64,000 nucleotides of DNA from Paenibacillus sp. PvR098 (GCF_017833255.1 NZ_JAFIBU010000001.1:2759001-2823000); one strand, 5' to 3'; shown: positions 15,430 through 25,282, counted from the first letter of the stretch. The notes: generated by a model not told the origin, from the sequence alone. A program made the numbers and translations.

Positions 15430-16842
15430 TTATTTAGAATATTCTTGTCCTAATAGAGATTCATGATCGATATCCTGCTGTTGAATTTTCCTAATTAAGG
15501 TGGAATGATCCAACTCCAACAATTGCGCGGTTTGACGAATCGACTTGCTTTTTTTCAACGCTTGTATGATGAGATTTTTTTCAAATTCCATCCTCGCTTG
15601 GCGCAGGGGAACTATCGTATCCCTATACTGCTGCGATGCGGGGGTTGTTTCCAAAAAATCGGGCAAGTCATCTACCGTAATTTCTTTACTTTTGGATAAC
15701 ACGATCATGCGTTCTATGATATTTTTTAACTGCCTTACATTACCAGGCCAATGATATCCCATCAAACGGTTCAATACAACGGGACTCATCTCGATATCCC
15801 GATCATACATTTGATTGAATTCATTCAAAAAGTGCGCCGTTAATATAGGAACATCTTCCTTGCGTTTTCTGAGCGGAGGTATGGTAAATGGGATGACATT
15901 AATGCGGTAATACAGATCCTCTCGAAACGTACCTTCTGCCACCATCTTTTCCAAGGATCGGTTGGTGGCGGCAATCACCCGCACATCCACAGGTATAGGC
16001 TTACCGGAGCCGATGCGCTGGACTTCTTTTTCCTGCAATACTCTAAGTAATTTTGACTGCATGGCAAACGGAAGCTCTCCGATTTCGTCCAGAAAAATCG
16101 TCCCTTTATGAGCCATTTCAAACAATCCGGCTTTCCCTGTCGATTGCGCACCTGTAAAAGCGCCTTTTTCATACCCAAAAAGCTCCGATTCAATGAGATT
16201 TTCAGGAATCGCTGAACAATTTACGGTCATATAGGGTTGTTTGACTCGCAAACTCATTTGGTGAATCCATTTGGCCAACACTTCCTTGCCTACTCCGGAT
16301 TCTCCTAGAATAAGCACCGTAGACGATGTGGCTGCCACATGCTTGGCCGATTCAAACAACCGGATCATATTCGGGTCACGCACAATGGGGCCATTGTCGA
16401 TCTGTTGAAATTTTAATAATTCCGTCTCATAGTGTTTAATTAATGCGCTTTTCTGTTCAATTTCTTGCTGGAGTTCGGTAAGGTTCGTGATATCCCGAAC
16501 ACTGCATACGATCCTCCATAATTTCCCTTGATCATTTAATACCGGAACCCCCGTTACAAGTAAACGCTTTCCATTCACTTTATTGATGATCGTTACGGTT
16601 TGTAAGGTTTCCATGACGCCGGGAATGGCAGATTGTGACAGCACTCCTGCTTCAACCAATTCCTGAGCGCGTTTACCGATAACATCTTCTGCGTGGATTC
16701 CGGTTAATTTCTCATAGGCCTTATTCACCAACACAGTTCGGCCTTCGCCATCAGCAACCCAAATTCCATCAAATAATGAGTTCACAATGGTGTGCCATTC
16801 ACTCTCTCTTGCAGAGGGAAGGCTTGACGCGTCCAACTCCAT
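15430..16842 (-). CDS. Sigma-54-dependent transcriptional activator (PAS-AAA-Fis HTH)
   Basis: A 470-residue enhancer-binding protein. A PAS domain (about residues 10-125) leads, then the AAA+ domain with Walker A GESGVGKE, the sigma-54 contact loop GAFTGA, Walker B GTIFLDEIGELP and VRVIAATNRS. It ends with a Fis-type helix-turn-helix (SIRQTAQLLELDHSTLIRKI). There is no receiver domain, so a small ligand bound by PAS probably triggers it. GGAGG nine bases upstream fixes ATG 16842. It converges on the kinase gene and precedes the sigma-54 island, whose two -24/-12 promoters are its likely targets. Confidence 0.9.
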   Translation of the reverse strand: MELDASSLPSARESEWHTIVNSLFDGIWVADGEGRTVLVNKAYEKLTGIHAEDVIGKRAQELVEAGVLSQSAIPGVMETLQTVTIINKVNGKRLLVTGVPVLNDQGKLWRIVCSVRDITNLTELQQEIEQKSALIKHYETELLKFQQIDNGPIVRDPNMIRLFESAKHVAATSSTVLILGESGVGKEVLAKWIHQMSLRVKQPYMTVNCSAIPENLIESELFGYEKGAFTGAQSTGKAGLFEMAHKGTIFLDEIGELPFAMQSKLLRVLQEKEVQRIGSGKPIPVDVRVIAATNRSLEKMVAEGTFREDLYYRINVIPFTIPPLRKRKEDVPILTAHFLNEFNQMYDRDIEMSPVVLNRLMGYHWPGNVRQLKNIIERMIVLSKSKEITVDDLPDFLETTPASQQYRDTIVPLRQARMEFEKNLIIQALKKSKSIRQTAQLLELDHSTLIRKIQQQDIDHESLLGQEYSK

Positions 16843-16901
16843 GCTCGTCAACCTCCAATTCCGGGAATTACATTCATATGATGAAAACAAAGACATCCAT
16901 A

Positions 16902-16907
16902 ATTATA
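16902..16907 (-). promoter_or_regulatory. Possible -10 of the activator gene
   Basis: A perfect TATAAT on the complement 60 bases before the start; the -35 region is weak. It suggests ordinary sigma-A transcription of the activator. Confidence 0.4.
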
Positions 16908-16994
16908 ATGGAAAGGAAGACAAAAGGGTATCCCTCAGGCGGGACCTGGAAATCTGACGGAACCAAAAACAGGGGCAATTTTGTCATGAGGACA

Positions 16995-17024
16995 AAGAAA
17001 AAAATCGGTGACCAAGATCACCGT
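16995..17024 (-). terminator. Terminator of the VOC gene
   Basis: CGGTGA-TCTTGG-TCACCG on the complement, followed by ATTTTTTTC. It separates the VOC gene from the activator. Confidence 0.8.
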
Positions 17025-17058
17025 TAGGTTCTGTTCTTATTATATTCCTTTTGCTCTA

Positions 17059-17445
17059 TTAACCGCTTAAGATCGCATTGAGGTTCCCGTCCGGGTCTTT
17101 GAAAAACATTTTGTTCCTCCCTTCCAAGTCACTTAATTCTAATAACGTGATATCCTCTCGTATCAACAGCCATTTAATTTGCTCATATCGAGCGGGATCT
17201 ACTTCAAATAAGATATGTGGATCACTCAAAGAAATCGCAAGCTGATTTTGTTTCTCTTTTTTTATCGTCCTGGGAATAATATCAAGGATCATTCCGCCAA
17301 TGTTATATCTTATTAATTCTGAACTGGAGGAAATCTCCTTCAAACCCAAAGTCTCTCCATAAAATCTGATGGACTCTTTGAAGTTAGAGCTCGATACGAC
17401 AAATCGAATACCCAGAACATGCTCAATTGGATTTGGTATTCCCAC
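17059..17445 (-). CDS. VOC-family (glyoxalase/dioxygenase fold) protein
   Basis: A 128-residue protein with two beta-alpha-beta-beta-beta modules: HVLGIRFVVSSSNFKESIRF at the start and the closing FFKDPDGNLNAIL typical of the fold, whose Glu ligand is absent here (Asn in place). A metal-dependent activity is therefore uncertain. It lies between the end of the rpoN operon and the activator gene, with terminators on both sides, so it is probably transcribed alone. A second VOC gene ends the divergent operon at 27.9 kb; both may act on the island's substrate. Confidence 0.75.
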   Translation of the reverse strand: MGIPNPIEHVLGIRFVVSSSNFKESIRFYGETLGLKEISSSSELIRYNIGGMILDIIPRTIKKEKQNQLAISLSDPHILFEVDPARYEQIKWLLIREDITLLELSDLEGRNKMFFKDPDGNLNAILSG

Positions 17446-17496
17446 CTAACCGTACCCCTCTCCTGTCAATTAATGAAAGCATTTATCGAGATTTAG

Positions 17497-17530
17497 AAAA
17501 GAAGCGACCCACCACTTTGAGCCGCTTTTG
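17497..17530 (-). terminator. Probable terminator of the TRAP-rpoN operon
   Basis: On the complement AAGCGGCTC pairs (with two G-T pairs) with GGGTCGCTT, followed by CTTTTC, 30 bases after the amidohydrolase stop. Confidence 0.55.
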
Positions 17531-17559
17531 AACGATCCTAAAATCATTTTCGTGACCGA

Positions 17560-18546
17560 TTACAACCTCAGCAGACGTGCCGCATTTTCTCCTACAATCT
17601 TACGTTTTTGACTGTCGCTGAGACCCGCAGTGTTCATCACAAAACCATACGGATCCTCTTCGCCCATATCAAAAGGAAAATCCGTGCCAAGGACGATCTG
17701 ATCCTCACCCTGCACATCGACCAAAAATTTCAGCATTTCCGGGCGGAACACGATGGAATCAAAGATTAATTTTTTAATGTCCTGAACGGGATTCTGTTCA
17801 AGATGAACACGCGATTCCTGGCGCACACGATGGCCGTGCTCCAATCTTCCCATCTGATAAGGGATAAAGCCTCCGCCGTGGGCGAAATAAAGCTTAAGAT
17901 TAGGACATTTTTGCAGCAGTCCTCCCAAAATAATATGGGAAATGGCCACAGAAGTGTCTATCGGATTACCCAACAGATTGGTGAGATAGTACTTTTCAAG
18001 CCCCGCTTTATTGCCGATGTAATAAGGATGAAAAAACACCAGCATACCCAGTTCTTCCGCCTTTTCAAAAAAAGGCATAAATGACGGATCGTCGAATTGG
18101 CGTCCTTCCACGTGGGAGCCGACTTCTACCGCCCGCAGTCCCAGTTCGTCATGGCAGCGCTGCAGCTCTTTAACCGAAGCCTCCACATCCTGCAGCGGTA
18201 CAATGGCCATTCCGGCAAAACGACCCGGATTCGCTCTGACAAACTCCGAAACACTATCATTATATACCCGGCACACCTCAGAGGCGGTTTCAACGTCAGT
18301 CCAATAGTAAAACAAAGTAGGCGGTGCAGACAGCACCGACAGTTCCAGGCGTTTGGCATCCAAGTCTGCGATTTTTGTGCGGACGTCATAAAAACTGTCA
18401 AACAAAGGATAGGCAAACCCCTCTTGATGAACAAAGAACTCCCTGCCCTCTCTTTGTTCTACCTTGATCCGGAAACGCGTCGGATCTGTTTTCACTTTTT
18501 GAATAAAAGCCTCCGGAATATAGTGACTATGAATATCGATTTTCAT
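17560..18546 (-). CDS. Amidohydrolase-2 family metal enzyme (ACMSD-like)
   Basis: A 328-residue TIM-barrel amidohydrolase. Metal-site motifs are in place: IDIHSHYIP at the N-terminus, FFHPYYIG in mid-barrel, LYFAHGGGFIPY and LGTDFPFDMGEEDP near the end. The family includes 2-amino-3-carboxymuconate semialdehyde decarboxylase, gamma-resorcylate decarboxylase and hydrolases of ring-cleavage products. It follows an aldehyde dehydrogenase by 39 bases; this neighbour pair resembles a decarboxylation-plus-oxidation sequence for an aromatic-derived acid. The substrate is not known. It is the last gene of the sigma-54 operon. Confidence 0.85.
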   Translation of the reverse strand: MKIDIHSHYIPEAFIQKVKTDPTRFRIKVEQREGREFFVHQEGFAYPLFDSFYDVRTKIADLDAKRLELSVLSAPPTLFYYWTDVETASEVCRVYNDSVSEFVRANPGRFAGMAIVPLQDVEASVKELQRCHDELGLRAVEVGSHVEGRQFDDPSFMPFFEKAEELGMLVFFHPYYIGNKAGLEKYYLTNLLGNPIDTSVAISHIILGGLLQKCPNLKLYFAHGGGFIPYQMGRLEHGHRVRQESRVHLEQNPVQDIKKLIFDSIVFRPEMLKFLVDVQGEDQIVLGTDFPFDMGEEDPYGFVMNTAGLSDSQKRKIVGENAARLLRL

Positions 18547-18585
18547 TGTTTTTTCTCCTCTCGTCTAGTTCTTTCGTTATATTGC

Positions 18586-20097
18586 TTAGTTTAATCGTTT
18601 GGATTCATCACTTTCTGAATACCAGTCCGCAGTCTTGCCTGTAGTGTTCACAATCACACTTCGCACTGCCGTATGATCATAGTAAGCCTGAATCGCCGAT
18701 TCCCGCCCATAGCCGCTATCCTTAAAGCCTCCCCAAGGAGAAGCAGGATCAATGCGATGATGATCATTAATCCACACCATACCAAACAACATTTGACTGG
18801 ATACCCGATGCGCACGCTCCACATCCTTGGTCCACACGGAAGCCCCCAAGCCAAAGCGGGTGTCGTTGGCGATACGAACGGCATCTTCTTCATCGTCAAA
18901 CGGGATCACCACCGTTACAGGTCCAAACACTTCCTCCTGGGCGATAGCAGCACGGTGATCTTCCGTAAATAAGACCGTGGGTTCGATATAATACCCCTCT
19001 GCCGGTGCATCTTTGGGGATCGACCCGCCGGTGACGATGGCTGCCCCTTCTTTTACCGCGTTATCGAGCATCGTGAGAATACGATCGCGGGATTTACTTG
19101 AGATAACCGGTCCAAGCTGTGTGGCAGGATCGGAAGGATCTCCATAACGGATTTTCGATGCTTTTTCTGCAAATCGCTTCAAAAACTCCTCGCACATCGA
19201 TCGTTGCACGAGAATACGAGAGCCGCAAACGCAGGTCTGTCCCGCTCCGATGAAAGCGGCAAATGCCGCACCATTCACGGCACGCTCCATGTCCATATCG
19301 TCAAATAGGATGACCGCGCCTTTGCCTCCTAATTCCAAAGTGGATGTGGCAAAATGGCTGGCCGCCGCCTGCCCGATCGACCTCCCGACCTCTGTCCCGC
19401 CGGTAAACACCACCTTCTTGATATCGGGATGAGCCGCAAGAGGTGCCCCCACATCTAATCCCAAGCCGTTGACGAGATTGATCACCCCTTTAGGGATACC
19501 GGCTTGCTCGGCAATCTCGACCAGCCGAACCGTCGTGAAGGGAGTCAGCTCCGAAGGTTTAATGACGACACTATTACCTGATGCGAGAGCCGGTGCCAGA
19601 CATTTGGTTAAGATCAAGAGCGGATGATTAAAGGAAGTGAGGATCGCCACAACCCCAAGCGGCACCCGCTGCGTATAATTGATGTAAGGGCCTTCCACTG
19701 GAATATTGTCCGTGCACAAGGTCATAGCCAGGGATGCATTATACCGGAAAAACTGGGGCAGTCGTTTCAATTGCGCCCGCGTCTCCTGAATCGGTCTGCC
19801 ATTATTGAGCGTTTCCAAGGGAAACAGTTCTTCAAGTCTTTCCTCCAACAAATCGGCTATACGATTCAGTACCCGAGCTCTCGCCGAATGCGGCGCCCTG
19901 CTCCATCCCCCTTGCTCGAAGGCTGCCTTTGCTGCTGCTACGGCACGGTTCACATCCCGCGCATCGCCTTTGGCGACATGACCGATGACCTGACCATTCG
20001 AGGGACTAACCACCCCCAGCGTATCTCCGCTCTCCGATTTACAAAAGTGCCCATCAATAAACAAATCTGCTGTTAATAACGTTTTGGCTTGTGACAT
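18586..20097 (-). CDS. NAD(P)-dependent aldehyde dehydrogenase
   Basis: About 503 residues, the family's normal length. The catalytic Cys lies in GAGQTCVCGSRI and the general base Glu in TLELGGKGAV; the Rossmann loop reads FTGGTEVGRSIG and EEVFGPV appears near the C-terminus. It oxidises an aldehyde to the acid. The ATG at 20097 begins MSQAKTLL; a GTG three codons earlier is the alternative. The gene starts eight bases or so after rpoN and precedes the amidohydrolase, so it belongs to the TRAP-rpoN operon and probably acts on a breakdown product of the imported compound. Confidence 0.9.
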   Translation of the reverse strand: MSQAKTLLTADLFIDGHFCKSESGDTLGVVSPSNGQVIGHVAKGDARDVNRAVAAAKAAFEQGGWSRAPHSARARVLNRIADLLEERLEELFPLETLNNGRPIQETRAQLKRLPQFFRYNASLAMTLCTDNIPVEGPYINYTQRVPLGVVAILTSFNHPLLILTKCLAPALASGNSVVIKPSELTPFTTVRLVEIAEQAGIPKGVINLVNGLGLDVGAPLAAHPDIKKVVFTGGTEVGRSIGQAAASHFATSTLELGGKGAVILFDDMDMERAVNGAAFAAFIGAGQTCVCGSRILVQRSMCEEFLKRFAEKASKIRYGDPSDPATQLGPVISSKSRDRILTMLDNAVKEGAAIVTGGSIPKDAPAEGYYIEPTVLFTEDHRAAIAQEEVFGPVTVVIPFDDEEDAVRIANDTRFGLGASVWTKDVERAHRVSSQMLFGMVWINDHHRIDPASPWGGFKDSGYGRESAIQAYYDHTAVRSVIVNTTGKTADWYSESDESKRLN

Positions 20098-20114
20098 CAC
20101 CAGCACCGCCTTCT

Positions 20115-21479
20115 TTATAATTCTTTTCGCATGGAAGAAGAAACAATCCCCAGCTCTTCACGATACTTTGCAACGGTTCTGCGGGAAATATCGATTCCCT
20201 GTTGATTCAACATCCGGGTCATCGCTTGATCCGACAACGGCTTTCTTTTGTCTTCCTGTTGAATGAGCTGTTTTATTTTCGATTTTACGCTTTCTGATGA
20301 AACGCTGCCTTCTCCGCCAGACGCTAATCCTGTACTGAAAAAATATTTTAATTCAAACACCCCCCTGGGCGTCTGAATATATTTTCTCGTTGTAGCCCGA
20401 CTGATGGTAGACTCATGCATCTCTAATTGCTGTGCAATTTGCTTTAAGGTAAGCGGGCGAATATGTTCTACACCATCATCGAGAAAGCTGCGCTGACTGT
20501 CCATGATGGCGCTGGAAACGCGATAAAGCGTCTGACTTCTCTGCTTTAAGCTGCGAACCAGCCATTTGACCTCGTTATACTTTTCGTGAAAAATCTGCTT
20601 ATCCTTAAGCTGCTTCATCGACTGCCGTGAGAGCTGTTCATAACAAGCATGCATCGTTACTTTAGGCAACGCATGGTCATTTACGGATACGACATATTCT
20701 GAGCCCAATTTCTCCACCTTCACATCAGGAACAATGTATTGAGGCGCTTCCTGATGAAATACCGTCCCGGGTTTCGGGTTCAGGGAACGAATCAGATCCA
20801 GCATGCTTTTGAGCTCTTGCACATCCGTATGAAGCGAACTGGCCACCTTTTGATAACGATGACAGGCCAAATCATCTAAATGATGCTCGATGATTTGATA
20901 GGCCAGAGGGTTCAATATACCTGATCGGCTTAATTGCAGCACTAAGCACTCTTGCAAATTTCTGGCCCCTATTCCAGCAGGCTCAAGCTGCTGAACAATG
21001 TGCAGCGCATGCTCAATCTCTTCGGCACGCAGGTTAAGGCCATGCGCAGCTTCCTCTATAGAAATATCCAAATATCCCTTGTCATCCAGATTGCCGATTA
21101 AATAACGGGCGATTTCTCTCTCTTTCATGGACAGTCCGGGAATGTATCCCAGCTGCTGGTTTAATTCATTTTCCATCGTGAACCGCTCGGCATCCGAAAT
21201 GCTCTCCATCCAAGAAGACGTTTCCAAGTAGGATTTCGGCTCGGAACGGATGTAATCTGTATCACCATCTAGCGACGGTCGTTCGGGAGTAACAGCTGCT
21301 GCAGAACCGATTCCTCTGCAAGCCTGTTCGTCGATCTCAATAAAAGGGTTATCATTGGCTTGCTGCTGTAAATACTCGATGAGCTCATGAGCTGAATACT
21401 GAAGAATATTAACCGATGCCCTAAGCTCCTGAGTGAAAACCAGCTTCTGTGCGGTGGCTTGCGTCAGTCCTATTTTCAT
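20115..21479 (-). CDS. rpoN: RNA polymerase sigma-54 factor RpoN (SigL)
   Basis: About 454 residues, full length. Region I is Gln-rich (KIGLTQATAQKLVFTQELR), the core-binding part follows, and the C-terminal helix-turn-helix ends in the RpoN box SRRTVAKYREELGI. RpoN directs polymerase to -24/-12 promoters and needs an AAA activator, which is encoded 4 kb downstream. The position is unusual: rpoN lies inside a catabolic operon, 35 bases after a transporter gene and just ahead of the aldehyde dehydrogenase, and the operon's own promoter is a -24/-12 element. The start at ATG 21479 follows AGGTG. Confidence 0.95.
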   Translation of the reverse strand: MKIGLTQATAQKLVFTQELRASVNILQYSAHELIEYLQQQANDNPFIEIDEQACRGIGSAAAVTPERPSLDGDTDYIRSEPKSYLETSSWMESISDAERFTMENELNQQLGYIPGLSMKEREIARYLIGNLDDKGYLDISIEEAAHGLNLRAEEIEHALHIVQQLEPAGIGARNLQECLVLQLSRSGILNPLAYQIIEHHLDDLACHRYQKVASSLHTDVQELKSMLDLIRSLNPKPGTVFHQEAPQYIVPDVKVEKLGSEYVVSVNDHALPKVTMHACYEQLSRQSMKQLKDKQIFHEKYNEVKWLVRSLKQRSQTLYRVSSAIMDSQRSFLDDGVEHIRPLTLKQIAQQLEMHESTISRATTRKYIQTPRGVFELKYFFSTGLASGGEGSVSSESVKSKIKQLIQQEDKRKPLSDQAMTRMLNQQGIDISRRTVAKYREELGIVSSSMRKEL

Positions 21480-21520
21480 TTCCATTCACCTCACTGGCTG
21501 CATTACGAATGCTAAAGCAC

Positions 21521-21964
21521 TTAGACACTGCTTCTAAAAATTAAGAATAATGAACCGCTCATCAGCAATAAGGCAAGAAGTCTTTGCCAATCAAAAGCAA
21601 TTCGCGGTACACCGAAAAAGCCAAAATGGTCAATAATCATACTGATGACAATTTGTCCGCTAATCATAGCCAACAGCATCGATGCCGCTCCGATTCGGGG
21701 AACGCTGATGATCGTTGTAAAAATGACCGCTGCTCCCATGAATCCTCCGACCAGCTGCCACTTGGGAACTGTAACGACCTGGAGGATATTGCCCTTGCCA
21801 AAAAACAAAACAATGATCGCCAAAATTAACGTACCCACTGCAAAATTGACAAAAGCGCCTTCCAACGTACCAATTTTTTTACCCAGAGCACTATTGATGG
21901 AAGCCTGGGCTCCCCATATAGCCCCTCCAACAATCGTTAGCAGGAAAAACCAAAATTGCGTCAT
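21521..21964 (-). CDS. Small DMT-family transporter (DUF606/YdcZ type)
   Basis: About 147 residues with five hydrophobic spans, matching the short DMT proteins of the DUF606/YdcZ type, which often work as paired half-transporters: FLLTIVGGAIWGAQASINSAL at the start, a central FVNFAVGTLILAII, and a C-terminal LLALLLMSGSLFLIF. GGAGG eight bases upstream of ATG 21964 sets the start. It follows the TRAP permease gene by 46 bases. It could export or import a related metabolite; there is no direct evidence. Confidence 0.75.
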   Translation of the reverse strand: MTQFWFFLLTIVGGAIWGAQASINSALGKKIGTLEGAFVNFAVGTLILAIIVLFFGKGNILQVVTVPKWQLVGGFMGAAVIFTTIISVPRIGAASMLLAMISGQIVISMIIDHFGFFGVPRIAFDWQRLLALLLMSGSLFLIFRSSV

Positions 21965-22010
21965 CCGTTTGGCCTCCATTTACTCTCTGCAACTGAACTT
22001 CTATCCCCCG

Positions 22011-23327
22011 CTACCCCATAATACTTGGAAGCCAAGTCGATAAGGACGGAAACATAAAGAGGATCACTACGAGCAAGCCCATCATAAGCACAAATGGAAA
22101 AGCCCCTCTAAAAATGTCCCATATACTCACCCGATTAGAGAGGGCCGAGCTCATGGAGTAGACGACCAAACCAAATGGGGGTGTTAACAGTCCCATCTCC
22201 ACCACAACAATAGCGATAACACCAAAAGCGATTAAGTCATATCCGATCGACTCAACAAAAGGCAGCATTAAAGGCATCGTAATCAATAAGATAGAAGTAG
22301 AGTCAATAAACATCCCTAAAATCAGGATGATGAGCATGAAAATAACTAACAGCAAGGTCGGTGCTACAGAGAGTTCATTGACAAAGTTATCAATCGTGTT
22401 AATAATACCGGTCATAGACAGCATACGTGAGTACATCTGTGCCGCAATCAGCAGCAATAGTACACTCGCGGAGGTATACCCGGTTTCGATGAGCGTATTC
22501 CAAAATACACGCAGGTTCATCTTTCTTCTGACAATCACGAGCAGCAAGGCACCAAAAGCACCTACGCCGCCGGCTTCCGTCGGTGTAAAAAAGCCGGTAT
22601 AAATTCCTCCGAGAGCTACTACAACTAATACAATAACACTCCACGGTTTAACAATGGTTTTGATATCTTCTTTATCCAGCTTCTTCTTTTCAATTTCCCC
22701 TCCGCCAACGAGCTGCGGCTTTAATTTAGCCATTAAGTAAATGCCCGCGCAATAGAGCAAAGCCAGAAGGAGACCGGGAATGATTCCCGCGATAAACAGC
22801 TTCCCTACAGACACTTTAGACAACATGCCATATACGATAAACAACAAACTTGGGGGAATGAGCATGCCAAGCACGGAGCTTCCCGCAATCGCTCCAAGAG
22901 CCAGCTTTTTATCATATTTCAATTTCAACATGGGATCGTAAGCCAGTTTGCTAAATACGGCCGCAGAAGCAACACTCACGCCGGTAACCGTAGAAAACAC
23001 AGCATTGGAGCCTACCGTCGCCATACCCAATCCTCCGCGCACCCTTCTTAAAAGAACGTGAAAGCTATTAAAAATTTCCGAGCTTACTCCGGACATATTA
23101 GCCAGAAGACCCATGAGAACAAACAGAGGGATAACGGCGTAGACATCGGAACGGATTCCATGGAACGCTGTCGAGCTAAGAATATGGACACTGGCAACAA
23201 AATCACCTATGGTTAACCATATCCCAATCACACTCGAAATCGAAAGGGCCACCGCTACATGAACACCTAATAGAACGAATACCATTAATAAAACGATCAT
23301 AAGTAGACCCATTAAGATGACATCCAT
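22011..23327 (-). CDS. TRAP transporter large permease (DctM type)
   Basis: A 438-residue membrane protein with about twelve spans. Typical TRAP-M blocks are VIPLFVLMGLLANMSGVS near the N-terminus, GLGMATVGSNAVFSTVTGVS, and IPPSLLFIVYGMLSKVSVG. Together with the small permease and binding protein it forms a sodium-driven importer for organic acids. It starts two bases after the small permease gene stops. Within the operon it precedes the DMT protein and rpoN. Confidence 0.92.
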   Translation of the reverse strand: MDVILMGLLMIVLLMVFVLLGVHVAVALSISSVIGIWLTIGDFVASVHILSSTAFHGIRSDVYAVIPLFVLMGLLANMSGVSSEIFNSFHVLLRRVRGGLGMATVGSNAVFSTVTGVSVASAAVFSKLAYDPMLKLKYDKKLALGAIAGSSVLGMLIPPSLLFIVYGMLSKVSVGKLFIAGIIPGLLLALLYCAGIYLMAKLKPQLVGGGEIEKKKLDKEDIKTIVKPWSVIVLVVVALGGIYTGFFTPTEAGGVGAFGALLLVIVRRKMNLRVFWNTLIETGYTSASVLLLLIAAQMYSRMLSMTGIINTIDNFVNELSVAPTLLLVIFMLIILILGMFIDSTSILLITMPLMLPFVESIGYDLIAFGVIAIVVVEMGLLTPPFGLVVYSMSSALSNRVSIWDIFRGAFPFVLMMGLLVVILFMFPSLSTWLPSIMG

Positions 23328-23329
23328 GG

Positions 23330-23875
23330 TTACCCCGCCTCCACTGCTGTACTGTCCGATATGCGTTCAGTCATTGTTTCATTGCGTTTAGTAATATCAT
23401 CATAAATAGAAACTGCGAATTGCAGGACCATAAACAGACTGCCTAGTAAAATAAGCAAGTACGCGGGAAACGTAGGGATTCGCAAAGAACCCTCACCTTC
23501 ATAAGCACCACTGGCTAATGCTTCCCATGCAGGCGACCATGTGGAATAAATAAGCAGGCAGAACAGTACGAAACCAATGAGATTGGAGAATATTTTAAGA
23601 ATTAACTGCCCTTTTGGCGGGAGAATATCAACTAACACATTCGTCTGAATATGCCGTCCGTTCTTAAGAACATGGGCCAATTGCAAGAAGGTAATCCCAA
23701 CGATCATATTTCTCAATAATTCAGGTGTCCCCGTAAAGGGTTGATTGAATAAATTACGTCCCAGAACATCGATCATGATAATTACCATTAAGAAAACAAT
23801 TCCCGCTGCGCCGATAAAACTCATGGTAGACACCGTACCATCATATATTTTTCGGATTTTTGATCGTCTTTCCAT
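23330..23875 (-). CDS. TRAP transporter small permease (DctQ type)
   Basis: About 181 residues and four membrane spans, with the family hallmark segment DVLGRNLFNQPFTGTPELLR after the first span. GGGAGG seven bases upstream sets ATG 23875; the longer frame adds 18 unlikely residues. It lies between the binding-protein gene and the large permease gene. Confidence 0.88.
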   Translation of the reverse strand: MERRSKIRKIYDGTVSTMSFIGAAGIVFLMVIIMIDVLGRNLFNQPFTGTPELLRNMIVGITFLQLAHVLKNGRHIQTNVLVDILPPKGQLILKIFSNLIGFVLFCLLIYSTWSPAWEALASGAYEGEGSLRIPTFPAYLLILLGSLFMVLQFAVSIYDDITKRNETMTERISDSTAVEAG

Positions 23876-23960
23876 CGTATGCCTCCCTAGCCTGCGTTTG
23901 ATTCGAAAGCTTTGACGAAGCATGGCCATCCATACTCCGTCAAAGACCCTATTCTATGAA

Positions 23961-25079
23961 TTACTTGATCGTGTATGGTGCCGGGAATTGATAGCCCGCA
24001 TCGATTTGCGCCTGGATATAATCCTTAACGATTTGTGTACCCGGAAGGCCGGCTTGATTCATTCTTTGAGCATATTGATTAGGGATATCCCCTACCATTT
24101 GCGTCCACTTCGCCCTTTCTTCCTCAGACAATGTGGAGATAATGGCTCCTTCTTCTTTCATTTTCTCCAAGCTTTCTTTGGTTACCTTATTATTTTCTTC
24201 CACCAGCTTTTCAGAATAATCGCTCGCTACGTCTTGCATTACTTTTTGAACTTCTTCAGGCAGCTTGGACCACGAGTTTTGATTCACCGTAAGCGCGCCT
24301 ATGATAGCGCTGCCAAATCCAGCCTGGGTATAATACTTCGCCTGCTCATGCAGTTTATATCCATACGTGGAGCTTGCATAGATGATGTAGCCTTCGAACA
24401 CACCCGTTTGCAGCTGTTGATAGACTTGAGGGAGACTGCTTTGTACAGGTACAACGCCAACGGGCTCAATCCATTTTAAATTTGATCCAATGGCCCCGAT
24501 CTTCTTCCCTTTGAGCTCATCGATATTAGTTATCGGGACTTTGGAAATCAAATCATATGATTCGGTAACACCAAAAGCGAGAACCTTTTGATTGGCTTTT
24601 TCATATTCCTGTCCTAATTCAGGGTATTTATCAAAAATGGCATGTACAGCTTTATTTACAACCGCAGGATCCGGACTGGAGAACGGTACATTGTAACCCA
24701 TATTACTGATCATCAATGCAGACGGTTCCAGCGGTGAAACTACAAAGGCCATGTCGAGCAGCCCGGATTGAACCGCTTCCAATTCTTCTCCTGGTGCGGC
24801 AACGGTGCCTCCGTACGTTTCCGTCCACTGAATTTCGTAATTCGTATTTTGCAGAGCCTTACTCACCTCAGGCACGAAATATTCCTTAACGACCTTAGTC
24901 CAAGGAACCCCCTCGGCCGTGTACCCCGAACCGATCCGCATCTTGATCGTTTGTTTGCCTTCGCCTGACCCATTCTCACCGGAACCGCTTGCACTACCAC
25001 ATGCAGTAAAAAGAGCGCTAACCAAAATCAAACATAATGACATCAATACCATGCTCTTCAATGAAATCTTTCTTTTCAT
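23961..25079 (-). CDS. TRAP transporter substrate-binding lipoprotein (DctP type)
   Basis: About 372 residues. The N-terminus is a lipoprotein signal ending ALFTACGSASGSG, so the mature protein is anchored by its Cys outside the membrane. The body has the DctP pattern, including GLLDMAFVVSPLEPSALMIS and LKGKKIGAIGSNLKWIEPVG with the substrate-contacting region. AGGAGG six bases upstream fixes ATG 25079. First gene of the sigma-54 operon. Relatives bind dicarboxylates, aromatic acids or sugar acids; the ligand is not readable from sequence. Confidence 0.9.
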   Translation of the reverse strand: MKRKISLKSMVLMSLCLILVSALFTACGSASGSGENGSGEGKQTIKMRIGSGYTAEGVPWTKVVKEYFVPEVSKALQNTNYEIQWTETYGGTVAAPGEELEAVQSGLLDMAFVVSPLEPSALMISNMGYNVPFSSPDPAVVNKAVHAIFDKYPELGQEYEKANQKVLAFGVTESYDLISKVPITNIDELKGKKIGAIGSNLKWIEPVGVVPVQSSLPQVYQQLQTGVFEGYIIYASSTYGYKLHEQAKYYTQAGFGSAIIGALTVNQNSWSKLPEEVQKVMQDVASDYSEKLVEENNKVTKESLEKMKEEGAIISTLSEEERAKWTQMVGDIPNQYAQRMNQAGLPGTQIVKDYIQAQIDAGYQFPAPYTIK

Positions 25080-25266
25080 TGCCATCCTCCTCATTATAAT
25101 GATTGTTCAGTCATCTTACTTTCATGAATGGCTCTCCATCTGTCCGCAACCTTTTGGTAACGCTTTCACCCCCTGGTGTTTTCCCCTTAATTTTCTCTTC
25201 ATTATTCCTTGTGACTGAAGCATTGCACTGCTTCTTCAAAGGTTGCTTATCATACAATCTTTAAAG

Positions 25267-25282
25267 AGCAATTTTCATGCCA
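25267..25282 (-). promoter_or_regulatory. Sigma-54 (-24/-12) promoter of the TRAP-rpoN operon
   Basis: TGGCATGAAAATTGCT on the complement has the GG-N10-GC spacing and nearly the full TGGCAC-N5-TTGCW consensus. Predicted start is about 12 bases downstream, giving a leader of roughly 175 bases to the binding-protein gene. Confidence 0.88.

Noticed and set aside
24919-25218. Plus-strand frame over the start of the TRAP binding protein and the sigma-54 leader
   Set aside because: It overlaps the lipoprotein signal region in antisense and has no start signals.
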